This document shows, piece by piece, positions 37,701 to 51,794 of a stretch of 64,000 nucleotides of DNA. Position 1 is the stretch's first letter. Each line of letters opens with the position of its first letter. Origin of the DNA: Dirofilaria immitis (Eukaryota > Nematoda > Chromadorea > Rhabditida > Onchocercidae); NCBI GenBank assembly GCA_024305405.1, contig JAKNDB010000109.1, forward strand, positions 4,402,001 to 4,466,000. Direction: 5' to 3'. Below the pieces are notes generated by a model, which was not told the origin of the DNA, searched no databases, and was given only the letters and a program-made list of their open reading frames with translations. Made by a program: the position numbers and the translations under genes.

Positions 37701-39574
37701 TCTTGGCTTTTATTATCAGCAATTTTAGCGTAGTAAATTCTTTTTTCTTCTGGTTATTATTTTATTTTCATTAGGTTCATGGGTCATCAAAATTGGTTAG
37801 AATTCTAAAACCAGTATTGAAAAGTTACATATTATTAAAGTAAAACTTTTTCCTAACAGTTCCTCGTTACGCAGTAAATCCAACAATACTGATTATAAAT
37901 TTCAGTTTGAGAAGAAAGATATATAGTTATAGTTACGAACCATTAAAATTTTTTTCTTGAGGAATCGTGAAAGCATTTCTAGCGAACCTATAGTATTAAA
38001 CCACTATGCTTAGATCTCGTGACATTTCCCTTGTCAAAGAATTCAGACCGAATCTTTTGGTATTCTAGATCTCAATTATATAAACTTTTCTTCTGGAGAT
38101 GGTCTCAATCAGTTTTAAATTCGAATTTATTTCACTTTTTGTTTCAATTGAAAAATTCAAAATCAAGCTCTGCAACAATGAAACGAAAAAAATTTCGAGA
38201 ACAAAGATAGTTTAAAATGTTCACTATTCTATATACGACTAGAAAAAAATGTTTTCTGATAAATCTTGAAGGAAATCAAATTGGTCGACGTTCAAGTATG
38301 TTTTAAGTTTCCAGCAAAACCAGCTGCAATAATCGCTGGCTTATTAATGATGTAGACTTCAGATAGGTGAAATGGTAGATTTCAAGCGAACGATTCAGGC
38401 AAATGATTTAGCCAGATTTTTGAACGTATCTTATCCATTTTTTTCGTGGACAGGAAAAACTGGTTCCTTAACGGCATAACCTCCTGAAATTCTGTTTTCG
38501 TCTGTTTTTCTGATTCACTTATCAATCAAAAACGATTTCTGAAATATGTTTATTTTTGTAGGGAATATTATTCTAGAAGAAAAACACAGTGATCGAGGTA
38601 GTCTGTCATCTGCTTTTATTTTGAGTGAGCCATCATTATTCATTAAATAATAAATTTAACTTGGAAAGTGCAACAAAAAGTATGAATGGGAATAACAAAA
38701 AGAAAAACAAATGGGAAAAGAAGTGCGATTAAATTTTACGAATGGAAGTTGTTTGATTTGATGTAAATGCTTTACAGAAAATTTTCACTGTCAGAAGAAC
38801 AGAGATAAAACATGCTCGACTTATTTAAGCTTCATATACACCAAAATCAAGTTTTTAGTTTTACCAAGGTAATCTCAAGCAGATTACAACCAACTTACTA
38901 TACTCATCTACGTCGAGTCATCTAACTCCAACCTTGAATTGTCGTGACTCTCAATATTATACCGACTTCTAGAAAATATTATTCCCTAAAGACTTCCAAT
39001 ATTTTTGTTCTAGTATCTCATTTCAAATTTATTGCTTCATATCCTAACTTCTTACAGCATTTACATTCCTTACCTTCTTGATGTAACAATTGCTAAACAA
39101 ATAAATTGCCGTGGTTTGAAAGTGATATAGTAGAAGAGAAAACGCTGTTGACTTCCATTTCCAATTTTTTTTTACATGATGCTGAATCTGATTACCAGTA
39201 TAAGAAATTAAGTTATACTAGAAAATTTTTAATTTTTACGTTGGAGCCGAGTTTTCAGTGAGATCAAATGCTCAATTTAAAATTAATGATATGGATAACA
39301 TTTGAGAGTAACGCTCAATCTATATAAATTTCTTTCTTATTTCACAAAAAACTCGTCGACTGCTTAGAAACAGTGGATATCATTCTGAAGATTGCTTATC
39401 CTATGGTCATCTGCAACGGTTGAAAATGAAGATCTTCATGATGAAACATCGATCAAAAAGCAATGGTTTATTTGATAAGTAATGCTTTTTTAAATGAAAT
39501 ATTTGCATACGATGTGCAAACTGTTTCTTGAATTGGCTATTATTAAAATACTATATCATCTCTTTTGCTCTAGG

Positions 39575-39706
39575 ATGCGTTTTATTTGCGTTGTCGTTCG
39601 TTTTTACAAGTATTTTCAAAATGCAGCAAAACTGTATTTGTTAATTCAATCAGTAAATTCATCCCTTGAACAATCTGGTGAGATCTTTTCCACAGTTAAG
39701 CATTAG
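39575..39706 (+). CDS. possible 43-codon small ORF
   Basis: ATG lies one base after TTTTGCTCTAG, a plausible splice or spliced-leader acceptor, and the frame is open to TAG at 39704-39706. It reads MRFICVVVRFYKYFQNAAKL and on, with a short hydrophobic start and a polar C-terminus. No family recognised; chance is possible. Confidence 0.2.
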   Translation: MRFICVVVRFYKYFQNAAKLYLLIQSVNSSLEQSGEIFSTVKH

Positions 39707-41035
39707 TGTTTTGAAGACGAATGAATCAGATGAATAATGTGCTGGAAACAAAGGTCGTCAATGACTGAAAAATTAAGCATTAAGTTGAGCTGTGCTATTC
39801 AATATAACAGATTTTGGAAAAATGACGCTGTTGCAACTGATGAAATTTGCATTTGCTGATTTCTTCTAGCAAAATCTATTTGAACAGCCTGTGAGCTTTG
39901 GAAACAGTATTGCCAAAACAGAAGATAGAGGAATTTCACAAATTTGTTTAATTCTTCAATGCTTTTATGTCTAAAATTTTTTACCGAGCCTGACTTAAAT
40001 TAGATTCGAAAAAAATCACTGATTTTTTTTTGTTTCAGTTGTTGACGATGAAGACTCCTTTAGTGTTCATTTACTAAAATGAGTTAAAATTTTTTTAATT
40101 GTTTACAAAATTTCAAAAATTTTCATTTAAGTTACTCTAATTTGTAGTCATGCAGCGCCGCTCTAGTAATTTCTTCTTTTTTTTCTTCGATATGTTCTTT
40201 GCTCTTGCTGTACGATGAAATCACTGATATTAAGGAAAATACATTTAATATATGAATTGTTTCTACATGTATGAAATGTAAAAATCAAAACAAAGTTGAA
40301 ATATTTATTAAAGCATAAACAACAGACGCTAAATAAGTAAACGAGGCTGGTCTGTATATTCAATGCCATCGAAGTAACCGCTTGTTTTTATAAATTTTCG
40401 ATTCAAAATAGAAATGGAAATAGAATAGGTTTTCATATCGAAAATGTTTGCGCGTTACTAATGATTTGGAAGAGGGCCAGCAACACTGTTGCGAAGAATT
40501 GTCATTTTTTCAGAGGATGCTCAAGGCCATTGAACATAAAATATATTTGCTGACTTATGGCAGGTACACTGAACTGCCTCATCATTATTCCTCTCTTTAA
40601 TACCTCCTACTTTTTGATTTGCTTTTGAAAATTTTTGATTTTTCATGACTCATTTTCGAAAATCACACTGTTGTTTCTCGGTCCGTGATTTGCAATCATT
40701 TACTCATCTTTTACCTGTTACTAACTCATTATTTGTTATTCTCTTTAGGACTGCCATCCACGAATAAACTTATATATGATAATCATGAATTAAGGTAATA
40801 TGATGATTAAAAACAAGCAGCAGCAGTATTATTCAACTCACACCGAAAGCTTCAGGAACGAAGGAAACGTAGTTGGGGAGAGGGAGGAGGAAGAGGGAAT
40901 GGAAAAATGAGGTCCTTCATGGTAGTGCAGATACTCCATGAGACACTCAGTCTTAATTCTAAATGTTGAAGGTGATTTTCTGAAATGCTGCGCACTTAAT
41001 GTTTTTTGGCAAGTAACAGCAACCGGAAAAGCGTA

Positions 41036-41222
41036 GCGTTAGTTGTTGCGAGCGCAACGGATCACCTGGGACAACCGTCGAGCAACCTCCACCCCTTTCT
41101 ATATACATACGCATTGCATGTCGCCTGCGCATGACAATAGCAACAGCGGTAGCGACGTTGACGTCGTCGTCTTCAACAATGTCGCAGTTGGTGCCGTTCT
41201 TCTCACCATACCACCATACTAT
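41036..41222. other. GC-rich, CpG-containing island
   Basis: About 190 bp, visibly richer in G+C and CG dinucleotides than the surrounding AT-rich DNA (CGAGCGCAACGGATCACC, GCGGTAGCGACGTTGACG). It is open on both strands, but neither frame resembles a known protein. It could be a promoter, a first exon, or a noncoding gene. Confidence 0.35.
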
Positions 41223-42372
41223 CATGTGCATCTCTAATTTCTTTATTTTGCTGTTTTAGATAGCTGTACATGCACGTTATCTGCCAAATATTGAGCATTC
41301 TTTAGTTGTTTATCTTATTGTTGTTATTGTAGATTTACTTTATTTGCAGTACTTAGTCCTGCACCACCCTTTAACTTCCAGATCATTCCAGAATTTCTCG
41401 ATGTCTTCCTTTTTTATCGTCATCCATTTTTTCATTGCATGGCAAATCTTTATCAGAATAATAAATCCTATTTTAGTATATTTTGCCTGCTTGGTACCTG
41501 TAACTCACAGATTAGTATATTGATTATAGTGGATGATTCAATCTTTCCAGAAAGGTGTTGATCTTTTGTAAATAAATTAGGAAGATTATACAGTTATTGC
41601 TAGAATGCTTCTGCGAACATAGAAATGCCTTGTTCGAAAATTAATCGAAATAATCAGAATACTCATAGGGAAAAATCAAGATAATCCGCAAGGTTAATTT
41701 TTTGCATAACCTTATGATTAAAACGCCATTTTTCATTACGCTGTTGAGAACGAAAATGATGTTATGGTCAATATTTCTTATTTTTTGAGTTGAAATCATT
41801 TTGCTTCGACGGAACTGAATAACGTTGAAAAAATTCTTCGTTAATTATAAAAGGTTTAAAAAAGTTTTTGTTTTTGTTTTTTTTTTTAATGGGTCCGAAC
41901 GAAGGTAGGAGCAATGGCATTATAATTAAATTATATGTATAAAAATGATGAAAATAGCGAATATGATATGATACAAGGAAAATAGACGAAATAATGATAG
42001 TCATAATTTACTTAACATTTATATAAGGTGGTTTCAATACCAGAATTTAAAGCGGAGAATCACTAATATTGAATCACCAAAATTATGAAATTACTATATC
42101 ATCGTTGAGTTTTTCATTTTTTAGAAATAATTAGGAATATCGTAGCAAGCAGAAATTACAAATATAGTTCTCGGACCAGTATTATTATTCCAAATGGGTT
42201 TAACATTTGCTGCTTATTTAGTCGAATCTGAAGATATGCGAAATTGCTTCACCATAAATAAGAAAGCCAGAAGATAAAGTGTTCCATGAAGCATATATTT
42301 GTCTTGCAGTGCAAAAACTAAATATATAAAGTCTAGCTATTGACGAAAATGATAATGTTAACGATCGAACAT

Positions 42373-42438
42373 CAACTGTGGTAATAGACAGATGAGGAAA
42401 CGAGAAAGAGTAATACGAACTGTCTATTACCACAGTTG
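42373..42438. repeat. 19-bp perfect inverted repeat (hairpin)
   Basis: CAACTGTGGTAATAGACAG at 42373-42391 is the exact reverse complement of 42420-42438, with 28 bases between. RNA from either strand would fold into a 19-bp stem. Confidence 0.85.
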
Positions 42439-45343
42439 TCGAAATTAGAATACTGAAATATCACTTTAGAGAATTCCTGACATTTTTCAATGATTTATTT
42501 TTAATCATTCTATTAATTAACAATTCGTTTGTATTATTCGTTTCCTCATTTAAAAACATCATGAGTTTACAACTGCTTCAGTTGCAGCACAAACAGTAGA
42601 AGCCCAATTCCATCAAATTCTGCTTAAAAGATGAATAATACTTTTCGCATAGTTATAGATTAATTTTATTCATAGTTTTCATATATTATATGGAGTGAAA
42701 TTCTTGGTAAAGAACGAAAAGAAAGTTGGTTCTCAGGAAATTGCAATTTCCTTAAAGTTCGATAGATATAATTCTCCAAATGATAAAAGAAAAAAAATCT
42801 CTTGAAGAACACTGGAAGCATATGCGAAAATGGCGAAAAATTTCAACATCGTTTTAGAATTTTCACAAATAAGCCTTGTTTATGAAAGTCATTACTATTA
42901 GATTTCATTAATAATAAGCATTTTTATTTTAAAAGATTTACTATTTTTATTGTTGCTATTGTTCAGTGCTGTAATTCATTCATGTCCTTCTGACATGTGA
43001 GTGGTATTGAAAATCATATTTAGAATCTGTCGTACAAAAGAAACTTCATCAGTTTCACGGAAGTTCTAATTACAGCAAGTAAAATAATTAATACGATATG
43101 TAGATTATGGGTCTCTCTAAAATATCTAAGCTAAGTTAGAAACGTAAATGTCATCTTATTAATGATATCAATGATATACTGTTGTTGTATGCGTTTGATA
43201 TCCACCAATTCTCAGGTTTAATGAGACTGAATGAGTAACAGATATATAAGAGGGAAATTGGCTTAAAATACAGATCATGATGCCAAATCCGTTAATTTTT
43301 GCATTAAATTTTAGATGTGAAATTGAGTATTTTGATAGGCATCATCGGCAAAGCAATTCATTCCAAATCGCAAAATATTGATTGCGTAAATTAAGCTGAA
43401 TGCGGGTTCTTAATTATGAATTTAGAAGAATTTGAATTTCCTTCCATTTTATGCACCTTTAAGTACATATATCCCAGAAATTTACGTAAAATAGTCTTAC
43501 TTTGATTTGAAGACTTTTTAAATGTCAAAAGGTTGTCAAAAAATTGTTCAGAAATTAAAACCAAATTAAATCACTACCTCAGCCTTATTTTCGTTTTTAC
43601 ACTGCATCAAGTATCAGGACTATTAATGTGATTATTGAAGAACACTGAAGAATGCCTCACATTTTTGTCTATCATGCATGAGTCACCGTTAAGAAAATAT
43701 TATTTGACGATTTTGGGCCGTTTTATGCAATTTCACGGTAAATGTTGTGTATGTACCGATAAATCTAGCGGGTCTTCTTTCTCTCTTCTTTTCCTTATTC
43801 TTCCAATTACCTCATATCTCCATCTATACAGTTGTCTTTTCGACACACAAATTAATATCAGTTACAACAATTACAAGGAAGAAATTTCTCCTTAACCTCA
43901 ATTCTGAATTTTTCCTCTTCTTTCCAATAACAATCTTTCCATAAATTCTGCTGTCTGGTATATGTTAAATTTTCATAATATTTTAAAGAATTATGTTTAT
44001 TACACCGAACTAAAATCATTTGTTAATTAAATTTTAGAGATTGCAACATTATGGCTCTGTATATCTATTTTCACCCTTCTGAAGCGCTACGGGAAACTGA
44101 TCCCTCATTAGATAAATATTGAGAATATGAGCCTGCAGCTAAAACTGCGTGAATACTGTAAAAGAATTGTGTTATAAAACTATGATAATACAAAATCGGA
44201 ATTAGTTCGATATGGTTTCCGAAACACAAAAAGGTGAAGATATTTATTTATTGCATTACTGTAAACTTCCTCGTTATTTATTTTATTAGTTCTGGTACAG
44301 ACTGAGGTAGTGTCTTCGAAATTCTTCACCATTGGATGCAAATCTTTTGTACGACAAGGCAAAATATTTAAATTTTCGTCTAAATACTTCAAATATTAAA
44401 ATATTTGAAGCATTCATCTTGCTTAGAAAAATAAATTTCAGCAAAATTTTATGTAACTCAGAGATTACAATGATGTTAAACTTATCAAGTTATTCAATGA
44501 ACGAATTAGTCGTGCTGATAACAAAACATTTGTTGTGTACTATTTATAAATTGAAGTGGATTTCGCTCTTGATTTATTTATATTATTTCTTATATTTTCT
44601 AATCTCAACAGCGCTAAGTTATAATATTTTTACGCCAGTAGCTTGGTGAATTAAACGTATTTTGTGATTCCAGTCAAGGAATTTATATATCCATATTTTC
44701 CCATTGAAAACAGTCCGTATTTCTCTTAACCTGAAATTTTTATGAAATATTGATTGCTAAAGATCTCAGTGCATGTTCTATGGAACAGGTGGTTTCCAGA
44801 AATTTTGTTATGGTCTTTTTACTCCGGAATTTTGGAAATAGTTTCTATCAAACAGCCCATAAATTCTTGATAGATACGGTTAACTTTTCAGATATTTTTT
44901 CATTCGCCGTACAACTGTTACTAGAAGCTGTCTGTATCATTTCCGGTTCTTTTGCTGTTATTTTGCTGTTATTTATCAATTTAAGGAAAATTCACAGCGT
45001 TTGTAGATCTAAGAAAAAGTCCATATCTTCCTATAAAATCCTGCCAGATTTCAGGCCTATATTCTTGATATATCCATTTTAAGGCTTCTCTTCCTTAATG
45101 GGATTTTCTTTTCATCTACCAAATGCTTGTTGATTTTCTTGATTTCGATTTCTAAATAGAGATTTTATCAACCGTAGTTTCTATGGTATTCGAAATAAAT
45201 ACGATAATTTATTTTCAGCAGATAGGTTTCAAATACATTAAATTTTGGAATGGTTTTGAGTCATTTTCTTATTTTCACCGAGTGGATTAGAAAACTTATT
45301 CGTATTCAACTAGATCTTAAACGAACTGCTTGGCGTTTTACTA

Positions 45344-45588
45344 TTACAAAACTTGTGTTGCGCATTTCATAAGTTTGATGTCCGATCTATACATGAATTC
45401 AATCATTGTTGTAGAACTGGCAGTGTCATTCTGGAAAGGTGGATAGGTATCAGGAATTTGCCTGTTAGCATATTGAATGATGACATCATCTTCAAACGTA
45501 TTTGGCGAGAAAGCTTCAATTTTCGTTTCTGTTGTTATAACATTGATCGGTTTGGGATTAAGCATTACTGCTATACTGCTACCGTCAT
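45344..45588 (-). CDS. candidate terminal exon, unknown
   Basis: On the minus strand an AAATTAG acceptor precedes an 81-codon frame (TCHDGSSIAVMLNPKPINV and on) to TAA at 45344. It is polar, with a Thr/Pro/Asp-rich middle (QIPDTYPPFQNDTASSTTM). Just upstream an ATG frame (MKPTFKFLSYFLKDSRSSIL) resembles a signal peptide but is not in phase. The plus strand is also open here, so either reading may be chance. Confidence 0.25.
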
Positions 45589-45859
45589 GGCAGGTACTAA
45601 TTTAGAAAACAAATCGCATAGAGCAGCAGAATCGAAGATCTACTATCTTTTAGGAAATATGATAGGAACTTGAACGTAGGCTTCATTTCTCAATTTTAAT
45701 AATGCCATTTTACGAAAAATCGGTTGAAATATATTTTGATGGAAAATATGATACCATGATAAGTGTTCGCTTGCTTTTCGAGTTATAAATCATCTTGCCA
45801 CTTTTTGATTTTATATTTATGATATTATTATCTTGTTATTTGCTTTATCTTGGACTTAG

Positions 45860-47747
45860 GTCGTAAACTTGCGAGAATATAATTCAATCCACGAGCATGG
45901 TTTGTGGTTGGACTGTAGAAGACATAGCAGAGATAGTAATACCAATGTACTTCTCAGAAGGTTTCGTCTTCTTTAGTCATTTATCGTTATCTTTTTTCTA
46001 AGCAAAAATTTAGGTCAGGCTTAATTTTACTTTTAAAACAATTTTTGGGAATCCGAATCTGGTGAGATTAAATAAACACTCATCAAGAAACATGCTAATC
46101 CATGTTGTAAAGATTCTTTGCTCTCTGTAAGTTTGGTTATTTTTGCAATTGATATTAGGTTGAACGGCAGCATTTAGAATAAAGAGAAAGAAATTGTTGA
46201 AATGTCATCATTTTTAGGTACACAACAAATACGGAGCCGTTGAACTGTGTCTATAAATTTGACTATGACAAATATTCAGGCACTTTTGACTTGGGAGATG
46301 ATAATAGCCCAGTTGGAGAAGTAAACAGGCACAAATTTTATGGTTCATTTCTATATTCTTTATTACTATTGATTTGGCTAATTATAAAAATTTCAAAATG
46401 TAGCTCTGAATTTTTAATGTTTTCTCAAAAACCAAAATGCCAAAGTTAAGGTTTGGTAAGAAAGAATGCACATTCTTATTTGGTACGATCAATCAAAAAG
46501 TAATAAATCCAGAAAAATTTGACATTGTGTGATTTTAAATACTTTTAACGAAAATTCAAGAAATTTTGAAATCTCTGTTCCAACATCATAAGTGGTTATG
46601 GATTATAGGTTGGCACACAGCAGTGTTAATTTTGTTAGCGTTGGCGTTGTTGACATCGTTCCTGTCAATATGTCTAGGTTTATCCGCGTGTTGCTACAGT
46701 TCACTAGCGTTAATCGTTACGGGAGTAACTCTGATGACAAGTAAGTTGGATCAATTCTCTTTACATTAGTTATGTAAAAAATTTTATGGTGATGTTGTGA
46801 TATTTTAAGATTTGATTCGTTAATACATAATTTTTCACTGATGAGAAGAAAAACATTTTTAGCGTTTTTATCCGTAACAGCAGAAGGATTATTCTTTTTC
46901 TATTCCCATCGTGCCGACATCCGCTTTATCAAGGGTATTGTCAGCACTTACGAGGTTTGAAAATACTTTTTATATAGTAATCCCAGTAATTTTTATGCTT
47001 GCTCTTGTTTGAAATTCTTTTGATCAATGTGTTTTGCCTGTTGAGTGGATCATAGTTTTTATATAGTCATACGGAATAACTTAGGTATAAACTATTTTCA
47101 GCAACGAGTTGGCTTAGCATTTTTTCTACAGATGGCCGCATGTGTATGTCATTTCGTTGCATTCCTAGTTTCATTAGTATTTGTATATTTCGCGTGGACT
47201 GGTAAAAGTGATGCCAACGATCGATATGGTTTTAATCGAGGTTCAAAATTAAATGTGGCAAGTATGGGAAGGTCTGCATCTAAAAACATTTCTCAAACTA
47301 CTTTTTAAGCATAATATCATATCTTTTAGGATCGTTTTTGATATAGTATGATATGTTACTTATCCGCTAGCTATCCGAAGACCGATCTGAAAAATGGAGA
47401 AATGTTTCCTTCATCAAAAAGTTTAGAAAGCAAAGTCCCCACATTTTTATGATGAAAAAACTTATGAGCGTTTGTTCATTTTGTCGTAGTTTCGAAATAT
47501 TACCTGCTGTATGCTCTAGTTTAATTACATCGTCGATGAACTTATTTGCAGATCGTTGGAATTTGAACCACAGCTGATATATCAACAAAATGTAGCACCC
47601 AGTGGAATTCGCCCACCTCATTATATGAAGCATCAAGAACAGTACGAGAAAAATATTACTGAAAGTACGCCTGAATTAGGAACAAGACAGTTGTCTGCTG
47701 AATTCTTTGGACAAAGAGTAAGACGTAAAAGTGAAACTTGTGTTTAA
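45860..47747 (+). CDS. Clc-like (claudin-like) four-TM protein, first paralogue
   Basis: Exons 45860-45960, 46218-46342, 46609-46740, 46863-46954, 47102-47271, 47552-47747 join in phase and give 271 residues. The first exon (first TM helix, ending P-x-W) is missing. The extracellular loop has the claudin signature GLWLDC followed by a second Cys (LNCVYKFDY). Three TM helices follow: LILLALALLTSFLSICLGLS, TFLSVTAEGLFFFY and CVCHFVAFLVSLVFVYFAW. A polar C-terminal tail of about 80 residues ends VRRKSETCV. If the last intron is retained (donor GGAAG|GTCTGC), an alternative end follows (SASKNISQTTF). Nematode Clc-like proteins include NSY-4 and act at plasma membranes and cell contacts. The exons of 101 and 92 nt are also found in the paralogue at 51795. 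Confidence 0.85.
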
Positions 47748-50700
47748 TCTTTAATCACGTCTTTATAAAAATTGTGAATTCGTATGTAAATTGATTTGCT
47801 GGAAATGTAATTTATACAAGTAGGCACGGAATTATTATTAATGTCAATTCTGAATTCCGAATTCACAATTTTAGTATTTCGTCCAAAACATTCCATTTCA
47901 AGGGCAGAAAAAAAGGACAAAAGATAATTATAGCAATTAATTTCGTCCATGCATTTTCTTTATGTAAAATTCGTTGCATTATATTCTTGTTTAAATTGCT
48001 CAATAGATTTTTAAAAGCACATGAACTAGGTATTTTTCATGTGCGTTAATTTTGTATTGCAAATTCACAAATTTTTCCTCGTATATTTTAATACTTGTTT
48101 TCCAGTTTAAGATACGACTTTTGCTGTACTGATTTATTAAGTCAGTGCTTCACTTTCTGTTTTCTAAATCTGCCACTAATATTACTTACAGTAATTATAA
48201 ATTTGTTTGAGTAATTTCATATTATTTCAATAAACCTTCCAATTCACATTTTACCAATGAGTGTGTGCTTTGCAGTAATCCGTTCTGATGCTTTCGATTT
48301 AATTTGAAAGCTACTGATTAAGAGTTGTCTAATTTGTTGAAATCCCTCAGGCTGTTTTTGTTGGATTTTTCGAAACATGTTACAATTAGTGTTATCAGAA
48401 ATATGACTTGCACGACTTATATTACCTCGTTTTTTCAAGTTCCTGTAAGTGTTTCATCATGGCTTTATGTATCATTTTTTAACATCTCTTTATTTATGTT
48501 TACGTCGTTTATTCAACTTCTCTGCTTTTATTTTGCAGTTACTTCATACTGTTGCAATTATTTCATTCATTTTTAACTTTCCAGCCTAATTTTGTTAACT
48601 TTTGCCTCTAAACATACTTGAGAAAATTGTTATGATTTGCTTGGAAAGCTTTGTGAATTTGCGATTTTATTTTTTTGAACAGTTGAAAAGTTCAATAGCA
48701 CAACTGTTATTATGGCGTTTTAGTTTCTATCTTATTACAGTTCCATCTTAATGATTCGATGAATGAAGAGATCCAATATTGTTTATAGTTCACGTATAAC
48801 TTTGTTAAACGGCTACTAATTCCAGATAACGATGCATGGAATGTTTATCTGTGGTCCCTTAGAAATAAAATTAACATGTTTCCAATTGAAGTTTAAATTC
48901 TTCTCAACCACTATTTCCGGATTTGGAGAACTTATCCCTTTCAATTTTAAAAACTGAATTACAGATATGTTAAGGATGTTTTTTATAAAGATGGTGAATA
49001 TGAAGTAACTAAGTGTGCTACTGAATATTATACTTGCAAATTGGATTTCATTGCCTTATTTGGTTCATTTGTAATTCATCTGGCATTTGTTTGGTCATTA
49101 ATTTCATAAAAACCTTTCGTGAAATGAATCAGTTTTCTTGTGAGCGATTTGAAGTGTGATTTTGAGACAGCCAGTCAAGTTCATAAATTCGATGCAATGC
49201 GAAATGTTTGGAAGAAATGCTCGCCTTAATGTTACATGTGTCTGAAGTAATAATGCTAGTAGATTCCGATTCATTAGCAGTTCATTGCTTGTTTTTCACA
49301 GAATGACAGCACTGCAATTCATGATCGAGATGTGGGTGGTTGGAATTGGTTAATAATATTTTAGATATGAAAACTTAAGATATCTAAGCATATTATGGAT
49401 TCCAGTTGGATCATTTAAAGAATTTATAAACTCACCGGTAAATATTCTTTTAGTATTCAAATTGTGATTTCTTTAATTTCTACTCATGTGTCTCAGTTTT
49501 ATTAATATCTTTTGACCTTTCGATTGTATATTTTAGGTCAGTTTTTGTTCTGTTATTCAAAAATGACGAGTCAGACCCATCAATAAATGCTTTTCTACTT
49601 TGTTGTATTCATTTTTCAAGGTTATCGAAATTCTCCACCGATGACTTTACGTATCTTCTTGGTGAAGAATATAATTCACTGCTGGGCTTTATTTCACATT
49701 TAATTTTTCAATACTTTATCCTGCTCCACATTTTAGCTTTTCAGAAATCTATTCTTTTTGTGTGTCCACTCTGTATTCAGATGGATTCATAGAGACGTCT
49801 TTCAGAAAGAGACTCTCACGAGTCTTTAAATCATTAGATTTATCACTTTTACATTCGGATAATATTTGATTTTTCATAAATATGGGATTTTTGAAAAATG
49901 TGCAAATCATGACTCAAAAAAGACATTGATACGATCTGCGCTAGAATGACTTTCACCAACAATTTGATCGAAACTAGTTCTTAGATGTTTCGGATAGGAG
50001 TAAAGTTGGCTATGTTATCTTTCTTTTCGGGGACAGACATACGATGTATTTTATTATCGTTGTAACTTGCCTTATTTCTCCGTTATCCCATGTTACGCAT
50101 GGAATTTTTGTTTTTAAGCCTCTATCTTTATAGTTTACATTTCTGTAATAGAGGAGAAAGATTAGAACAATGTTGCTACAAAGAAGAGGTCTGAAATCTC
50201 TGACTTTTACTTTCTTATGCAGAACATTCTTCTTCCATCATTAAATATATGAAATGTTGGTAGTCTGTAAATGATTCCATGAAAACTTGAAGCAGCAAAG
50301 AAAGTTCCAATTCGAATCCCCAGACATTCATTATTAAGAAAGTGTATCGGTTTCTAAGTCATATGACGTTTGAAGACTGGCTGCTCCAAGGACATTGGGC
50401 ATTTCGATTGTTGATGCGTAAGACCTCTGCACCACATGATCTCTTCTGATTCATTAGTTGTTACTATCATGTTTGTAAATCTTTGTTCACAGCGTTTGTG
50501 ACCAAGGGTGTGGTAGATATGAAGAGCACGCACATGTGCATACATAGATGCATGCATACATACAAACGCTCTAGTTGGACCCAGATCAGCACTGCACAAC
50601 TGGTTGAACGATTGATTTCAATTGTGATAAAAATTTAATCTGTAAGCTATTTTCTGCTGAAGATGTTATTAGTCATCACTTGTGATTATCATCAATTCGT

Positions 50701-51794
50701 TATTTGCTTTGAAAAGGTAAGCAAATACCTTAATCAAAGTTTTTCGTTAGTTTTGTATTACCAATTACTTTTCTTCTGTTTTTTTTTTGAGTAGCTTCTC
50801 AAGTAGTCAGTTGAATTTCTGTTTTGTCAAACGAAGATGTTTTTGAATATTATTATTATGTTTTCCAAATACATCACGTTTTCAGTCTCTTTGAAATCTT
50901 TTTATGATCTATTTACTGCTTTCCCAGTCTCACGCCTTCCATTATTCTGCAAATGATCTATCCCTTGAAAGTTATTATTTTTATACGAATTTTTGGCACG
51001 AGTTTCATCATGCTTGTTATTAATTGTCTAAGACAAACATCACAGCGTATTGCTCGACGGAAAAAAACTAAGAATTGTTTCTCGAGAAAGTTGGACCATT
51101 TCCGATGCAGGTATCATATTTCTATGAAAATTTAGATAATTATTCCAGAAAGAGGTTAATGCTATTTTTCATTAAAGTTTCGACTTGAAATTTTCTGAAT
51201 GGGTGGTTATTTAAATGAATTGTCATCATCTGCTGTTTTCCAATAATAAAATTAAAAAACTATGGTGTCTAGAAAAGCAACATTCAATGATTCACCTCCA
51301 AAATAATTTCGAAGTTCCTCAATTTTCTCTTAGTGAGTTTCAGGAGTTAAGCATAGTTGTCTTACCACTGCCATTCACTACGTCATGTTTTCTTTTCACC
51401 CATTTTACGGTTTCTTTTCGTCCTCTTTATTATCTCGATTTCTGATGAGATAGGTACAGTTTGCCAGTGACATCAGCTATTACCACGTTGATTCCGGTTT
51501 TAGTTATTAATGTCGTGCACACTATTTTTAAAATCATTAACTGTTGTGCTCAGAATCATAGCCGTACTAATTTAAATCATATCAGAAAAATTCTTAGACT
51601 CGAAAATTTAATTTTGTCATGGTACCAAAGCACTCTACAAAATTATGCCTTCCAATCCTCAAATAACAGAAGGAACAGTTTTGCTCGTTGAACTCGTATA
51701 TATTTCTCATAGTTGATAAGATGATTATCAGTTGTAACACTTGAGGATGCAGAAAGAGGAAGCAATGAGCTAGGCGGAATTCAAGCTACAATCA
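47748..51794. other. intergenic between the two Clc-like genes
   Basis: About 4 kb with no supported gene or repeat family. Hydrophobic ORFs (48325-48576, 51461-51691) look like AT-rich chance frames. Confidence 0.5.

Larger units (their letters stand above)
34723..45343. other. gene-poor stretch of about 10.6 kb
   Basis: I found no exon chain here on either strand. It holds a small acceptor-preceded ORF (39575), a GC-rich island (41036) and a hairpin (42373), listed separately. The missing first exon of the first Clc-like gene is expected somewhere in the right part, but I could not find it. Confidence 0.5.

Noticed and set aside
44332..45082. Two plus-strand ORFs of 105 and 110 codons before the first Clc-like gene
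   Set aside because: Hydrophobic AT-rich frames with no P-x-W claudin end or family match; ORFs this long are expected a few times by chance in such DNA.
50354..50599. Minus-strand ORF MCSADLGPTR
   Set aside because: Contains a low-complexity ACATAC/ATGCAT stretch and no splice context.
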